Assembly: GCA_013396655.1 (NCBI GenBank)
Contig: WBMV01003161.1
Coordinates: forward strand, 2,602,059 to 2,666,058
Direction of reading: 5' to 3'
From: Campylorhamphus procurvoides
Taxonomy: Eukaryota; Chordata; Aves; Passeriformes; Dendrocolaptidae
DNA: 64,000 nucleotides
Part shown: in pieces, positions 11,001-25,400 of the stretch
Numbering within the stretch: position 1 is the stretch's first letter
Layout of the letters: each line of letters opens with the position of its first letter
The notes under the pieces: generated by a model
The model's database searches: none
Told to the model about the DNA's origin: nothing
Seen by the model: only the letters and a program-made list of their open reading frames with translations
Made by a program: the position numbers and the translations under genes

Positions 11001-14000
11001 TGGAAATAATTGGAGGTCTTTTTGCCAGGCTCAGCAGGGAGAGCAAAGAGCCAAGGGGCACAAAGGGGTGAATGAGTGCCATGGTCCCCTCTGGCTGGGA
11101 CAGCTGGTGGCAGGGTGTGGATGTTCACAGTGTCACTGCCTGCTCCAAGCTGCCCCTCCAAGGCAGGGTGTGAGCCCCACCGCTGCCAATCCATTGTAAC
11201 TATTAAGAGCCATTAAAATAAACCCCAGTAAAAGTCTTGCTGACACCCCAGGTTATACAAAGCACCCGGTTCAGAGAGCAGCCTTGCCTCTGTGTTGTTA
11301 TAGACTCCCTTCCACCCTTCTTACTCCATTTCTCACCAGTGGTGGGGGCTCAGGTCTCATAATAGAAAGTCCCGTGCTTGTCCTGGTCTCCTCACCACAC
11401 ACAGAGCAGGAATTTGGAGCAGCATTATTGTTTGGGGTACTTCAGGACACAATGTTCTGAAGTGGGTTTTGTTTCTTTTAAAAGCATTATTATTTAACAG
11501 TTTGATTAAAAATAATACTGCGGTGTAAGAATGGGCACTCATGACACACCAACCTGACCTACTAATTTAAATTCCCAAATGAGCCCCTGAAACGAAGGGC
11601 ATTTAATAATTAAATTTGCTAAGGACATGAGGAAGGGCCTTCTTGGATCAAATCCTTTCTTTTTTTGGTATAGTGGAGACTTTTCAGAGCAGCCTAAGAT
11701 GCTGTATGTCTAAGGTGCAGACGTCATCAGCTCCCAGAATCCACACTGCTCTGAGTTATTGCAGACACCAGACTGGTAACCCCAGGATAAGGAATGTCAC
11801 CTAGGGCACAGGCAAGCCTCCTTAGCATGCTACCACTTCCCCTGCTAGCAAGGAAGGGCAGAGATCTGAGCTGAGCCAGGACACTTAGGCCAGTGAGGGG
11901 ACGACTGAAGCTTTTGGACTGGGATCTTGTGTGCCCCAGAATGATGAAACCACCATTCCATGCACTTGCCCAGACTGAAGACACCCAGCAGTCTCCAGAA
12001 TCAGTGCACTTGCTCTGAGCACACAGCATGTTTGCCTGCTGTGGGTATCTAGCACTCCACAACATTAAAACAAACCAAGAAAGCCCTTCCTGACTTTCCT
12101 GTAGCTGCAGATTTCTTGACAACCAATACCCTGCCAAACGCTGGTGCACAGCCACTTTCTAGACTGTTTATGTGTTTCACCTTTTCATTGGGGGACAGTA
12201 TGACCTCATCTCTGAGATTCTGGCTCAGAAATCATCACAAGGAGAGGGGAAGCCACAATCTCCCCTGCTGACCTCTCTTCCTTCAATAATTGATAACACA
12301 ACTGCTGGTCTCAGATATTTAAGTTTTCTCTGTCAGTTTGCTCCCTAATTCAGAATTTTCTCTTAACCATAAGATTTTACTGTATTTTGGGATTGCTCTA
12401 GGGTGGAGGGAGCAGTTGGACAAGAATAGAAAAACAGAGACTGTGGTCTGGAGAAAGGACATGGAACAGAAAATCTGATTAATCTGGAGACTGTAGAATG
12501 GATGAAATTTAGCCCATAGGAAGTGTGGAATAAAATTATCATCATTCTGTTTTGGAGAGAAGACCAGAAATTAGAGCATTCTCTATCGACAGGATATGAG
12601 AAAAAACATCAAAACAATATGAAGTTTTTCCAGATTAGACAACAGCTGAGATTCCCATTTTTTAGGTCCCTTGAGGTACCAGGCACTCATCCTTTTTTCC
12701 CAGTAACCCAAGAGGGAGCCAGGTGTCCCCAGGCCCCTTCCCAGGCTGTCAGGAGGGCGCAGCAAAGGTTGCCAAGCTGTTGGCTTCTCCAAAAGAAACC
12801 ATGGAGCTGGGTACCCTCAACCCAGGCAGTTGCTGGGACACATCTAAGCTCAACCTGTGGTTACCAGAGCCAGGAGCAGGCTGAATGGCTGGAGGCACGG
12901 AGCCAGGCAGACCCTATAAACCCAGACTCCCTGAGAGCTTGCCAGCAACCAGGCAAAGGGCCAGTGCTTGAGCACAAGTCAGTAGGAGCCTCTTCTCTGC
13001 TTTGATATCAGCTAGTCAGATTTCTCCTGAAAATAATGCTTAGCATTCCTGCTGTGAAGCCGCATGTGTGGCCACAGAGGTGGTCCTGTGCCCCACTTCC
13101 TACCAGCCCTGGCATCTGGACACAGCAGTCAGTTGTGTGGGTGTTAACCCAGCACAGCCAACACATGCCCTTGTGTCACATTTAGTCACACTTGGCACTT
13201 ATTTCCTCTTTCCCTCCAAAGGCAGGTTTGACACAATCCATTCTTCCCACCCTGTGTTCTTTGCTTGAGGCTACTTTGCCTCCATCCTTAGACAACACAT
13301 AATTGTATTAAGGACATTTTCTAACAGATAGCTTTCCAGCTCCTCTGTGACAATTTACTGCTGTAGGATGCAGTTGCTTCATGCCCATACCACATCCTCA
13401 GGCAAAACACTCTGGTAAAACTAAACATTTCTAGAAGGCTTTTATAGGATCTATGATCCCAAGTGAGTCTTTAAATATGTTTTATTGATTAGTTTTGGCT
13501 ATATGTGAGCAAGGAATTGAGGATCTATCCTGCAGCTTCAACTTAGGCTGTTAACATATCACAGAACAGGGGACTTTTTCCCCAGTCTGAATTGGGCCTT
13601 CAGTCCTAAAGCCAACAACAACAGACTCAAGTGTGACCTTTACATGACAGAGTTGTATGAAGAATGAGATATGCTAAAACCCAACCTTGCATCTCCTCTT
13701 ACAAGGCACACACGCTCCCAACTCACTTTCAGGAGCTCTGCCTCTACCTGCTTCCTGAAAACTCAGAAAACACAACATGACAGCTTTCACTGATTTTTCA
13801 GGAGATACCCTGCTTGGGTTTTTGTTTTTATTTTTTGCCCCCCTTTCCTATTTTTTAAATTACAATGAGTTTCTTTCTCCCAGATTTCTCTAATCTTTTC
13901 CCTGTGGTGTGTCCATTTTAGCCAGTCTCCCCTCTTCCTTCTAGTGCCCGACACTGTTCTCTTTGTCAGGGAAGTCGCTGGGAGTTCAGGTTTTTCCCTC

Positions 14001-16800
14001 TCCATTTCTCTTTGGACCTGACACTGCTCCTGACCCCTGCCCAGGCTTTGCTTTGAAGTGCTTTTTCTGCTCTCTGCTTTCCCACCAGATTGAGTTAACC
14101 CTCCTCCTTTCCCCACTCCATCAGTTGGCTTCAATAAGCCAGGGGAGCTCACTGGAACCTCCTCTTTTGTGTTATCAGTGTGCTTTCACTTCTCATAAAA
14201 TCCTACCCACCTTCCACATAAAACAGTTTGGCAAAAGACCACCACTGCCAAGGCCTGGAAACACTGTGCAATTCCACATGGGAACACCACTGGCTGCCCA
14301 AGACAAACCTGTCAAATAGGTCTTGTGTTTGAACCCAGCAACTTCACAGTAATGTCTGCAAACAAGCAGCCACCTGCTTCCCAGTCCCCAGGATGATGGC
14401 ACTAAAGTGTCTTTTTTGCCATATGTTGTGAACAGCGTTACCCTTGAGGGGCTCTGCACCTTTGTTCCTGCTTTGCTGCAGTTTTAATGGAAAACACCCA
14501 CAAATTTGGCTTTAATACAGATGACTGATTTGATTCAGTCTCCTTGGTGCTACAGCGCCTAGCTGATGGATGTTAAGGTCAAAGCAAGAAATGGCATCAG
14601 CACAAAGAGAGTGACTTGGCTCTTACTTATTACAGACTCCTGAAAGCTTTCCAGATCTATAAATTTTCACGTTATTCCCACAGAGGGGCAAAAAGAGGAT
14701 TATTTGTATCCTTCTAGCTTGTTCTGCTAACACATTCCTGTTTTCCCATTGGATAAATACCCTGACAAACAGGAAACCCCTGCGAGAGAAAACACATTTC
14801 AAAGTAAATTGCAGTGGTGTGTAGTTTATAAATATTTGCAATGGAATGGGGAAAATATCTCTGTTGAACACATTAATTTATGCTGAATACAGAGGTGACC
14901 AGCCTTTTTTTTTTCCTTAAGATATGAATAGAATTTCCACTATAGGAAAAAACCCTGCAGATTCGTGTATGCTATATAAACACATAGGCAAAAACACTTT
15001 AAAGTAGAAAATGCTATTGTAATTGTAATAGTAAAGCTTGATTTATTTTCTATGCCTCTTTTGCCAGAAAGTTAAACATCTCTCAGAAATCTGAGTCATT
15101 GCCTGAGGATCAAAACCAGAGAAAATTCAAGGCTTGCTAAACGTTTTAACATCTTAAGCACTCCATTAGTGAGAACTGACAATAACATTAAAATAAGAAT
15201 ACACAAACATAATTTTGCTCAGAAATTACATTACAAAGATAAACAAAAAAAGCTTGGGAATACCCTGGTTAATGCAGCAGAGCTGAAGGACTTGTACAGG
15301 TCTCTCCTCAACTCTCTGAAGTATTTTTCATTATTCCTTACTAGATTATTAATTATTTTTGAAAGGATTATCATAGTTACAAATTCCAGCTTGGACTTCT
15401 TCACTCACCACTTGAGAATACTGCAAATGAGCACATTTCCACGTGTGTACGTGACCTGCATGCTCATGTGGCCTCACAGTACATGGGAGCAGTGTGCAGG
15501 CACTGAGCCACAGCATCCCAACACACCTCCATGGCTAAGGCTGGGTTTGATGTTCCCTAACATCCCAGGACAGTTTAACTCCTCTGTGCCAGAGTGATGC
15601 AGTTGTACCAGCAAGAACAACCTTTCCCTACTCCCAACTTTTTAACTTTCTTGGGTATTTTAAGGCAAACACTACCTGTGAGCCTACAAACACCTTCCAC
15701 CAAACACAGTGGTGCTTGCCACAGTTGCTCATTTTCTACCTTCCATCAGCATCGTGCAATTAAAGGATATCTGACGTGGGTCATTAAAAACCCTCCCCAT
15801 GAAGGTCTTCAAAACATAAACCAGCCAAGAAAAGACACTGGGGATGGTGTATGTGGAGTGCACAGCCCTCACTTCACAGCTACCAGGCTGCTTAGGCAGT
15901 GACTTCTCACCTTTAAATTTAAAATAATGATATAATGCACGCACTGAGTGACCATTCAGCTGTTTTGCTGGGAAAGAGTTCAACCACCAAATGGAAAACA
16001 GGTTGAGAATAACCTACTTTGATGTCCCCATAGTCCCTGTGAAAATCAAGGTGGCCAAGGTCACTGGCATGGTTTTCCACACATTGCCAGGGCCGATGCT
16101 CTGCTCGTGGGCAGCAGGAGCCCTGAGTAGCCCTCAGCAGAGGCTCCTTCCAGGTGTCTCAAGGATTTTAGCAAGGTGAATGCTCATGGCTATGGAACTG
16201 GCTAACCGCCACCATTCATTTTACACTGGCCATTAAGCAGCCTGAAGGCAACCAGCATGGATCCAAAGTTGTTGCACATGTTTACCTTGCCTGGGGGAAA
16301 ACAAGGTAGAGGAAGGAAATGCTGGCAGAACCTGTGTCTTGACTCAGTACACAAAATAGCATCCTTATCCCTCCCATTCTGGCTTCTTTTGTTCATGCCA
16401 TTGCATCCCTGAGGTCTCATCCATGCTGTGCTGGACAGTGTAGAAGACATCAGCATCTCTTCCCCACAGCCTGCAGGGCAGGATCAGCCGTGTCCTTAAT
16501 GGTAAGTTCAGGGTGCTAGAGCAAGGCAGAAAACCTGCAGCCCCGCCAAGCCTGGAGGGAGCTGTGACAGGCCATACTCTGAGCCCTTCCACCACAGCAT
16601 GAGAGAAATGGCTTTTGAGAACAACAAAGAGTATGTACATTTTGTACCATGTTAAAGAGGGAAAATAGCAACAGGTACAAGAAAAGCTTGGGTTGCGAAG
16701 GATGTTCCAGCAGAGGTGATTAATGGTGTTGAAAGAAACCCCCACCGTTGTTTCAAATTTCTTTCCAATTAACCACAAAGTCACTCCCTCCTTTTGCCTT
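11001..16800. other. Non-coding DNA, several chance frames
   Basis: The longest frames are 160 codons (12523-13005, plus) and two of 142 codons (11727-12155, minus; 15169-15597, plus). All overlap frames on the opposite strand or shift in composition without any domain. None begins at a convincing start context or joins to neighbouring segments by good splice sites. A T/C-rich run at 13819-13856 and a T10 run at 14905-14914 are the only low-complexity items noted. Confidence 0.65.
14905..14914. repeat. T10 homopolymer
   Basis: Ten consecutive T followed by TCC or CC. It is a simple homopolymer. Confidence 0.75.
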
Positions 16801-16808
16801 TTGTTTTA

Positions 16809-16832
16809 TTTTTTTTCCCCCTTTTTTCTTTT
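16809..16832. repeat. 24-nt pure pyrimidine tract
   Basis: An uninterrupted T/C run with a block of five C between T blocks. It looks like a splice-acceptor tract, but the following bases (ACCTGTG) give no AG in the right place, so I do not call an exon. Confidence 0.7.
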
Positions 16833-19800
16833 ACCTGTGTTTGATTTAGAATCAAGGTTCATGATTTGTGTTATGACAGCAGAAATAAAGGATCCGTGTA
16901 CTGTATGCATGGGGATTTAAAGCATTGCCTTTGATGGCTCATTAGCTGCATGTGGCTACATGCAACACTGCTCGACTGAGATATATTGCCCAGGATTTAA
17001 TTCCAGAATAATTTCAAAGGCATTAAATTGAATGCTTGCCCTTTTCACCATGGTATTTAAATGGTACTTTGTATGCCAAGCTTAAAAAAAGAGCAGAGGA
17101 AATACAGATGCAGTGCTGCTGGAGCGTGTACTGAACTTTGTTAAAGTGTTAAACATTTATTAGAAAATTTTTTAAAACAAGATAGTGTTAAACTACTTGT
17201 TACTTCAATTAACTTTCTTTTCTACAAGAGAGAAAGCAGATTTCTTTTTAACTAACAAACAGCTCTCAGAACTAGTGAACAGTATCTCATTTGTTCAGCA
17301 AGACTTAAAGATGAGAACAGTCTCAGACTGAAAAAAGACGTGAACATTTCTGTGCTGACTGAGTAAAACAAACCAGACAGAGCTTCTCCCACAGTAGAGA
17401 GGAGATCAAACTCCAGAGCTGAGCTGAAGGTCATGAGACTCAGAGCTCTCCAGGCACAGCCCCAACACAGCTACTCCTGCTGGAAAGCTGCTCTGGTACC
17501 CACTGGAGAAGCAGTTGTGAGCTCTCAGCTTACAGCCTGGCAGGGACACCCAGGGATGGGAGCTTGCCTCTCATACACAAAAGCAACCCTCCAAAACAGG
17601 TTGCACTTATTTGCTGCTGATCAACAAACTCTGTTAAGAGAGAGCCCGGCATATTCTCATTTGCTCCCCTTTGTCTTTTACCTGCAGATTCAGGGATGTC
17701 TACTGGTAAAACACTTCATGCAGTTTACAGTCAAACTTTCATTCTAAAATGAAGCAAACCCCAAAGAACAGTTTCTTTGACATCCCTCTGCCCAAATCCC
17801 CTTGATCACACTTTAGTGCAGTCATGCAGGGTCAGCTGCCCACCTGCCTCATCCCTTTTCCTTCCCACCAGCCTGTAGCAGCATCCCTGCTTCACAAACA
17901 CATCCAAGTTTCAACATTTCATGCAAGACTTGATAAACAGCACAGCTATTTGCATAGTTTTATTTCATGTATGGCCACAATTGGCTGGAGCGGGTGGTGG
18001 TGTCAGAGCCTGAAGGACAGCAGGCATTACCAGAATTTGCATCTGGATCTGAAATTTAACACCATTTGGGAAATGTGTGCAATTACCTAGAACTGTGTTT
18101 CCATGCAGCAACACCCAGAAGTCTGCAGCAGGAATACACCACACAGCTCAGCTTCAGCTGGAAGTCACGTTTTACTGCCTCAAACATGGGACTTCTGAGC
18201 AACCACTATCAGAAAAAGATGTAAGAGGCAAAAGAATTTGTTTGAGTTTTTGAGCCCGTTTCAGAGCTCATCATCTCGCTTTAAGTCCTCTAATAAAACA
18301 GTGTTAACAGAGGCATAGAATTCCTTTATGTGCCTGAAAATACACATGTGCACACACAGAGATTCTTCTCCACTTCTGCCCTGCCTACCAAAGGAAGTGC
18401 AAAGGAGCAAATCTATCCAAACACATGGGCTGCATCTGGCCTGGGCTCTCTGGAGGCTGTGCAGTGGGGACAGAGGAAAGGTTGCCCAAAGTGCTCTTTC
18501 TGGCTCACTTCCAGCATATATATAATTTAATTGGGAATGCTACATTACCCATAGCCACTGTATAGCAATAGTTATCTTGGTTATTTAGTAACTAATGAGA
18601 GCTTTTTACAATTAAACCATTTTATCATGTATGAGGGTCTGGAAAAAGACCTTACATTGCACAGAAGGGTCCCAGCTTGCCACAAAGGTACAGAACAGAG
18701 ACTGGTCCCCAGATGATGGAGCTTGGTGTAGTTTTCTATGGCAGTTCAAGATAACATGCTCAACTTTCTGCATACTCAAATACCATAGCATAGGTTTTCC
18801 CCTGCTTTCACCTTACCCATGGGATGTTTTGACTGGACAGCATGTTCAGGTACACCACATGGTACACAATAGCCCTGCAGAATTTTCCCAAGGTCTGCTA
18901 TTTTCTACACTTAAGTAAGGCTTCAGCTTCAAATACATAGGGTGTGAAGTCCTGCTTTTACACGATTTCATGGCATGTTGAGGAATGAGGTACTAGTGTT
19001 TGAGGCAAGTGATTTACTGACATGGGGTTATCCAGAGGTTTAATTTGTCATGCATCTCAGCCACACGCTTTGTTTCCCCCTTCGCTCTTTCTCAGAGGCA
19101 GCGTGCTGCACACCCCTGGCAGTGAAAGGGCCTCCCTTCACACAGCAGCAATTAATTTTTTCACAGCTTCTCTCCAGCTAGATATCAATGATTCCTCAGG
19201 ATCTGCAAAGCCTCTTTAAGACCCTATCAGAAACATGGAAGCCTCCTTTTTCCTACTGCTCAATTAATCACAGCCTCTGCATTCAGATTATCCATACTAA
19301 TCGGTCTCATTCCATCTCTCTTGATAAAATATTGGGTGTCAGAGTTTAATCCAGCCACAGTCCCATTCATCTGCTAGGACAGAGGCAGCCCCCAATGAGT
19401 AGGGTTAAAGTGATGTCTAATCCATCGATTCCTTTACTTTTGGAAGTTAGATTATTCCAATTCTGAAAGACTAAGTCCTGTCCTGTACCTCACACACAGC
19501 TGGGAGTCAAAGAACAGACTCCCAATAGATTTGCAGTTGAAGCAAGACCTCCAGAGGGGTTTGTTTTCACAGCAAATCGATCCGCTTTAAAGCACTTTGT
19601 CCAACCGTGGATTCTTATAGGGCTGTGCAAACAGCTGACTGCAAGGAGTTGGATTTCATTATAGCAACATCCAAGAGAAGAGTCAGTTCTGACATTTCCA
19701 TGTTTACTCTCACTTGCATCATGGTGTAACTGTCCATGGTGAGAGCCATTACATATCCTCTGTCCCAGTACATGTACAAAGCTTTCACTGACTCTCACAA

Positions 19801-22380
19801 CTACTAGCCACAAGAGATGGGTGATTTTAAAGGGTTAAAATTCCCAAAAGCAAGTCTTTTGCTTAGGGATGTTATTGGATCACATCCTTTAAATAGCCAC
19901 AGCTCCTGTTATGGCTCTTAAAAGTTATTTCCCATCATGCAGAAGGTCCCATCTCCCACCACAGCTACTCTGCATTTCAGGAAAGTCATTGAAAGGTTGG
20001 AACTTTCAGAGAGCAACTGGGGGAAGCAAGGACTGCTTATTTATTTTACAAGGATATGCTAGCAGTTAGGACAAGCTACCACATTGGAAATATGCAGTTG
20101 TATGCAGTAATGTGAACCATAAAAGAGATTAATTAGTGATGCAAACCTAAAATAGATTAATTAAAGTACACTAAACCAGGCATCATTTCCTCCACAGCCT
20201 GTTTGATTTTAATCTGACTTGCTCTATAAAAGTGTTTTTCTTTGGGTTTATGGTTTGTCCTTTTGTGTCCTCCTCCAAAAGATGCCTTCACACAACTGCC
20301 CAAGAAGCACCATCTATACGAGCAAGGACTGGGCCCTTTATGGCAATATTTATTTAAAAGGGGAAAATAACTGCGTACTTATTGATTTTGAGATGAGCTT
20401 TCAAAACACACAGAGGGGATTATCACTCAGCTCGCCCCAAGACCTGAACTCATGTAGCTTCTTCAACTAACCTGCCGAAGTAATTTAATGATGTGTTTGA
20501 TGAATCCCAAAAGTAAACGGTGAGCACTTGCAATGTGCTCAGGCAAGATTATGGCAACAGAACACGTGCGGGTGGACACCAGTGGCCAAACCCAGAGAAA
20601 ACATCTACTGAGCCCTGAATCCTTTGCCAATTTGCCTGCAATGATTATTATAATATCACAGTAACATCTCAAATTTCAGGCTGAGATGCAGAGCTGATAT
20701 ATGAAGTACCATGAAGACAGAGAAAAACCAAGCCTGCCAGGTTGCCAGAGTGCCAGCTGCATTCTAGAGTGAAGCAGTGGGATGCAGCCACTCCTTCCTT
20801 TCAACCCTAAGGGCCAATGGCTGGAGAAGTAAAGGACAAAACCTGCCCTGTGGCCTTCAGCCAGGGCTTTGCTTTCAACTTCAGCATAAGCTGGAACAGG
20901 GCCCAGTGTGAAAGAGGGAATCTGAACATGAGGGAAAAGTAAGAATTGCTCTTTGTAGCTTCAGTCTGCAAATCTGGGGATGTGCTGCATCTCTTGGACG
21001 TGGGGCATGGCTACCTTCCCATGCCACTGTCACTCTGAGGGGTCTTTTCACCTATATCAATTATCTTGGGATGCCCTTTGTTGTCTTGTATGCCCACTGG
21101 CCATTCTGTGGACAAAGAGGCAGTGAAATTGGTTCCACACTTTTTATTAGAGAGACTTTCCCTGAATTCATCTGCACTTTATAACCTATGGCTCTTTGCC
21201 ACAGATTTGTGATAAGTGCAGAAGCAGCTCTTCCTTACAGTTTAGCTTCTTTAATGTGAAATAGGGATACAACAATCCAGTTCCAAATCCAGCCAGAACA
21301 CTTCTTTTTTTGAAAAGCAGTAAAGCAATTTTAAGCTATTTCCTTGGGGCAGTGGAAATATGAAATACAGCAGAGTCTCCAACTTTAAAGTAGACTTTGT
21401 TTTATTTTTTTTTTTACTGTGAGTGGTGTGACATATACCAGCCACCATTATAGGCTAATAAAAGGAAAACTCAATTTTCTGTCACAATGAAGATGACCAA
21501 TAAAATTTTAAACATGAACAACACCCATACAATTCTATAAAACCTGAGCAGATTCATAAAGCTTCCTTTAAAAGCACACAGACTCCTTCAGAGGAGGTTC
21601 TATAGGGGCATAAATTATCTGGCTTTACCATAGAAGGGGTGTGCTGCACATCATGACATGCTCTTCAACATTGCCTGAACTACTCCTCTTAAAAGGTTAG
21701 GGCCTGCTCTTCAGTACCACTGGAGTGTTTGGCAATAGCAACCTGCCTAGCAACACCAAAACTTCAATGCAACACACCAAGAGAATACTCATATTTAACT
21801 AAATTAGAGTAAATATTACTCTGTATTACACAGAAGCCTGCAGGGCTCAGCCAAAACCAGGACCATCTTTCAAAAGAGAGGGGGGATCTCTGATCTCTGC
21901 CTTGCAGCCTCAGTAGAGAAGACAGGGATGGAGATGAGGGAAACAACATTGCTTAGTGGCAGAAGCAACATGGGAACTGCTTGCAAGTGCCAGGAGACCT
22001 TTCTGGGCTTCTTTTCTTGAGTATAAATGGGTGCAACTCCTATGAGCGAATTAGCTACAGAAGGAGGGCAGAGCAGAGACATAGGAGAGTCATACACAAA
22101 GGCAGAAACAGGCTAAATATGCTTGATAATTGCCTGCAGTAAGAACTAAATGCACCACACAAAGCCCACTAGAAACCAGTCTGGCACCAAATAAAAAGGG
22201 AGGTGCTGCAGAACAGGAGAGGGGTTGCTCTTTGCTGGTTCAATCATAGGAGAATGGTGGTAGTAAAAGTAGGAGGATTTGGGTAGCAAAACAGCAAATC
22301 AAGTTTCTGAAGTAGCCTTGAAGTGGGCATTAAAACTACAGGAAATACTCTGAAAGAATCAAAGTTCTTCCCTTTGGAAG
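16833..22380. other. AT-rich non-coding DNA with homeodomain-core clusters
   Basis: No frame exceeds 107 codons (19490-19813, minus). Two sub-regions are rich in homeodomain core sequences: about 19285-19460 (two exact TAATCC) and 20126-20163 (paired TAATTA flanking a POU-like ATGCAAA). There is a T11 run at 21405-21415. The rest shows nothing I can name. Confidence 0.65.
21405..21415. repeat. T11 homopolymer
   Basis: Eleven consecutive T within a longer T-rich run. Confidence 0.8.
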
Positions 22381-22383
22381 AGG

Positions 22384-22403
22384 ATGAAAGGTCGACCTTT
22401 CAT
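22384..22403. other. Perfect 20-bp palindrome
   Basis: The sequence ATGAAAGGTCGACCTTTCAT equals its own reverse complement, with no spacer and a GTCGAC centre. Symmetry stops exactly at both ends. Perfect symmetry of this length is expected about 0.06 times by chance in 64 kb (64,000 / 4^10). It could be a binding site for a symmetric dimer, a cruciform-prone site, or chance. No known consensus of this full length comes to mind. Confidence 0.6.
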
Positions 22404-25400
22404 GACCAAATGCAAGGTGCTGCCAGTTCCTGGCAGGCAGGAGGATGTGGAGAGCCCTGGGGAGCACCCCAGCAATGAGGGTGGGCAGTGGGACACAGCT
22501 GCATGTCCAGTGATGCCCCTGGAGCATTCTCAGCAGTGCCAGCAGGAGCTCCTGAGCCCCATGGAAAGGTCTGTTCTGACTGTACCTACATATCAGACCA
22601 GCTTTATTGTCAGCATACTTAGAGAAAAAGAGCCAAAATTCTGTCAAGCTCTGATAAGTGGTTTCTGTGAGTCACGCCAAGGATGCAGAAATTTTACCAT
22701 GTTTTGCTTCTGTCTGGAAATGTGGAAACACAGTCCAAAACAGGGAAGATAGGCCTCTGGGAGTATTTGAATTAGAACCCAAGGATCTGATTAAGGAAAA
22801 CCATTTAAAATGCTTAAAAAGCTTTGCTGCATTAAGACCCAAATCAAGCAAGGTACAGATGTAAGGTAATTAGAGAAAGAGGATTAAAGGTTCATATTCT
22901 TTTGTCATTTAGGAAGAAGGATGCACAGAGTTTACCATTTCTAGGGCATGCGGAAGATAGAGGTCATTAGTGTGGGCAACCCAAGGGTTTCTCTTCCCAA
23001 TTTTCTGCCTCCCTGCTGTGTGAGGTTATTGGGGCTCTCCCATCCTGGATACTTGGAGGTCCACTCCAGAGTATGAGACATTTGCCACACAACAACAGCA
23101 CCATTTACTCCAGGGGAAATTTTAGAGTATTATGCCATGCTTATACTATAATAATCAGAAAACAAAAGTGGGCTTTCCCTTCCCTCCAAGGCCCCTGAAG
23201 CTGAAATTATAGGAAATAAAACTGCAACAAACAGGAATATTACTTCTCATAACAAAAGCAAGACCACAATTTAGGGTAGTCTGTTCTCAGACTTGTCTTT
23301 CCAATAGGCAACACAATTCTGGTGGTGACAAAAATCTGATAGAAATCAGTACTTTGGTCATTTTTTTGAGCACTACTTAGGTTTTTTTTTTTTGTTTGGT
23401 TGGTTTGTTTGTTTTATTTGAATGCATCAAACAAATGTCTTTTTAAAATCCTATAAACACTGTTCCCCTTCAACACCAGGCTATAGGCTGCCTGCTGTGC
23501 ATCTGCCTATGTCCTCCAATCTCAATAGTGTCCTGTGGCCACAGGGACAACCCGGGGGACAGCAATGCCACCAACAAAGCTTCAGGCAGGGGCATGGCTG
23601 GCATTAGAGTGCTGGCTGTAGCAAATGTTTTTCTTTATTACAGAAGAGAACTGGCATTAGCCAGGGCTTCCAGGATCCACAAAAAGGGTTCGTCTAGTTC
23701 TCAGGACAGCAAGAGGCAGGAACAGGCAGCTCTGAGCAGATTTTCAGCCATGCCTTGGACTGACAGAGGCAGCACTTGCTGTTTTTCTCTGCTGACATGA
23801 CTGAAGTGTTGCTATCTGCACAGCACCACACTTCAACTCCATTGACTCATGCTGTTCTTGCAATAGTGAAGCAAAACTGCATCACTGATAGGATGCTGAT
23901 TCATTTGAAATGACACATGATAGACTGAAGAACAATGAAATCTGGGAAGATCTGAAATTCTCGTCTTCCACACATCAAGCAATCCAGAACCATAACTCCT
24001 CAATTCTACTCCTACCTACTCTTGTCCTTTAATGTCATCTTTTATTGTCAGGAAAGACAAAACAAATGTGAATTCAAGGATTTATGCTTCAAGTCACTAT
24101 TGAAACCTTCATGTTCCTGTATTTTACATCTCTAGGCATTGAATTTTCAGCAATAGGCCTGGTATTGGATAAAACTGAAAATTAATGATGGAAAAATATT
24201 CAAGAACACCTGCAAGAGGGTAGCATTTGCATCATAAATAGATTCTCAAAAGAAAGATTTAATCAGAGAAGCAGAGTAGGACACAAGAATATCCAGAAAC
24301 TGCTTCTCCAAATATGCAAGGATAAAGTGGGCATGTGGTTTGCTAAACTCTGCTCCCCTTGGCACTGCTGCAAGCCGCAGATGTGAAGTGACAGGAAGAT
24401 ATGGAAGTTGCCCAATTTAAGGACTCCCCAGGAACTAATAAGTGTCATTACTGAGACAGATTGTTGTTAAAACTCCAGCTCTGTCAGTACCAGAGGGGTG
24501 CCAGCATCCAGGTCATTCAAACCAATACCCTGATACAAAACAGTCTTACAAACAGGTGATCATGAAACAAATGGTCAAAAGCAGTAGCAACCATTGTTGA
24601 AAGATAATATTAAGTGAAAAAATCAGAAAAAGCCCTTTTTATAGATATTTGCACATCATTAGGATAAAAGGAAAATAATATACCAAAGATTGCTCATAAA
24701 GTAAATGTTTAATCTTCAGTTTTTAAGTTATCTGTGGTTGAAATATTAGACTACCGTAAAGAAAAATCCTGCTGAGGATTCAAAATATGCCTTCTAAATA
24801 GAACAAAAACCAAAAATGCAAGACTGATGTAAAGTATTTGCAAGCAAAAACCAAAATGCCAACCTCCCAAATCGGAAACAACACAGCCCACCCCCAGAAT
24901 CTCCTCCTGAGAAGCTTTATTGGTTATAGCTCTCATGAAGTCCTTACAATTTCCCACTGTATGTATGAATGCAAATAGGTCCAGAGGGTGCATGAACAAA
25001 GGACATCATCCCAGCCTGAGTGATGCCATTGCCTTCCAGAGCGAGGATGACGTGTGTGTGCCATTCCGACTGCCTTCCTTAGGAAGGCTCTCATTGTATG
25101 AAGACAAGAATTCACAGCATGGGCTTCACCAGCCAGCATGGAGGAGCTGTGTCTTTCCTTTACTGCTCAGGACAAAGTATTCTTGGTAAAGCACAGCTGA
25201 AATGGGAGGAAGTTTCAATCAAAGCATGGGAAAGAAGGGCTTTGCTGTGCTGGGAGGTTGGGATGCACTGAATGGGAAAAGCAGGCTGGCTAAACCAGCA
25301 GAAAGAAGAGGATGAATTCAGCTCCTGCAGACAGTGTTTCTCCAGTGAGATAAGGCAAAATGGCTGGGATTTATTTTAACTTGTTTGGTCTCCAACCAAA

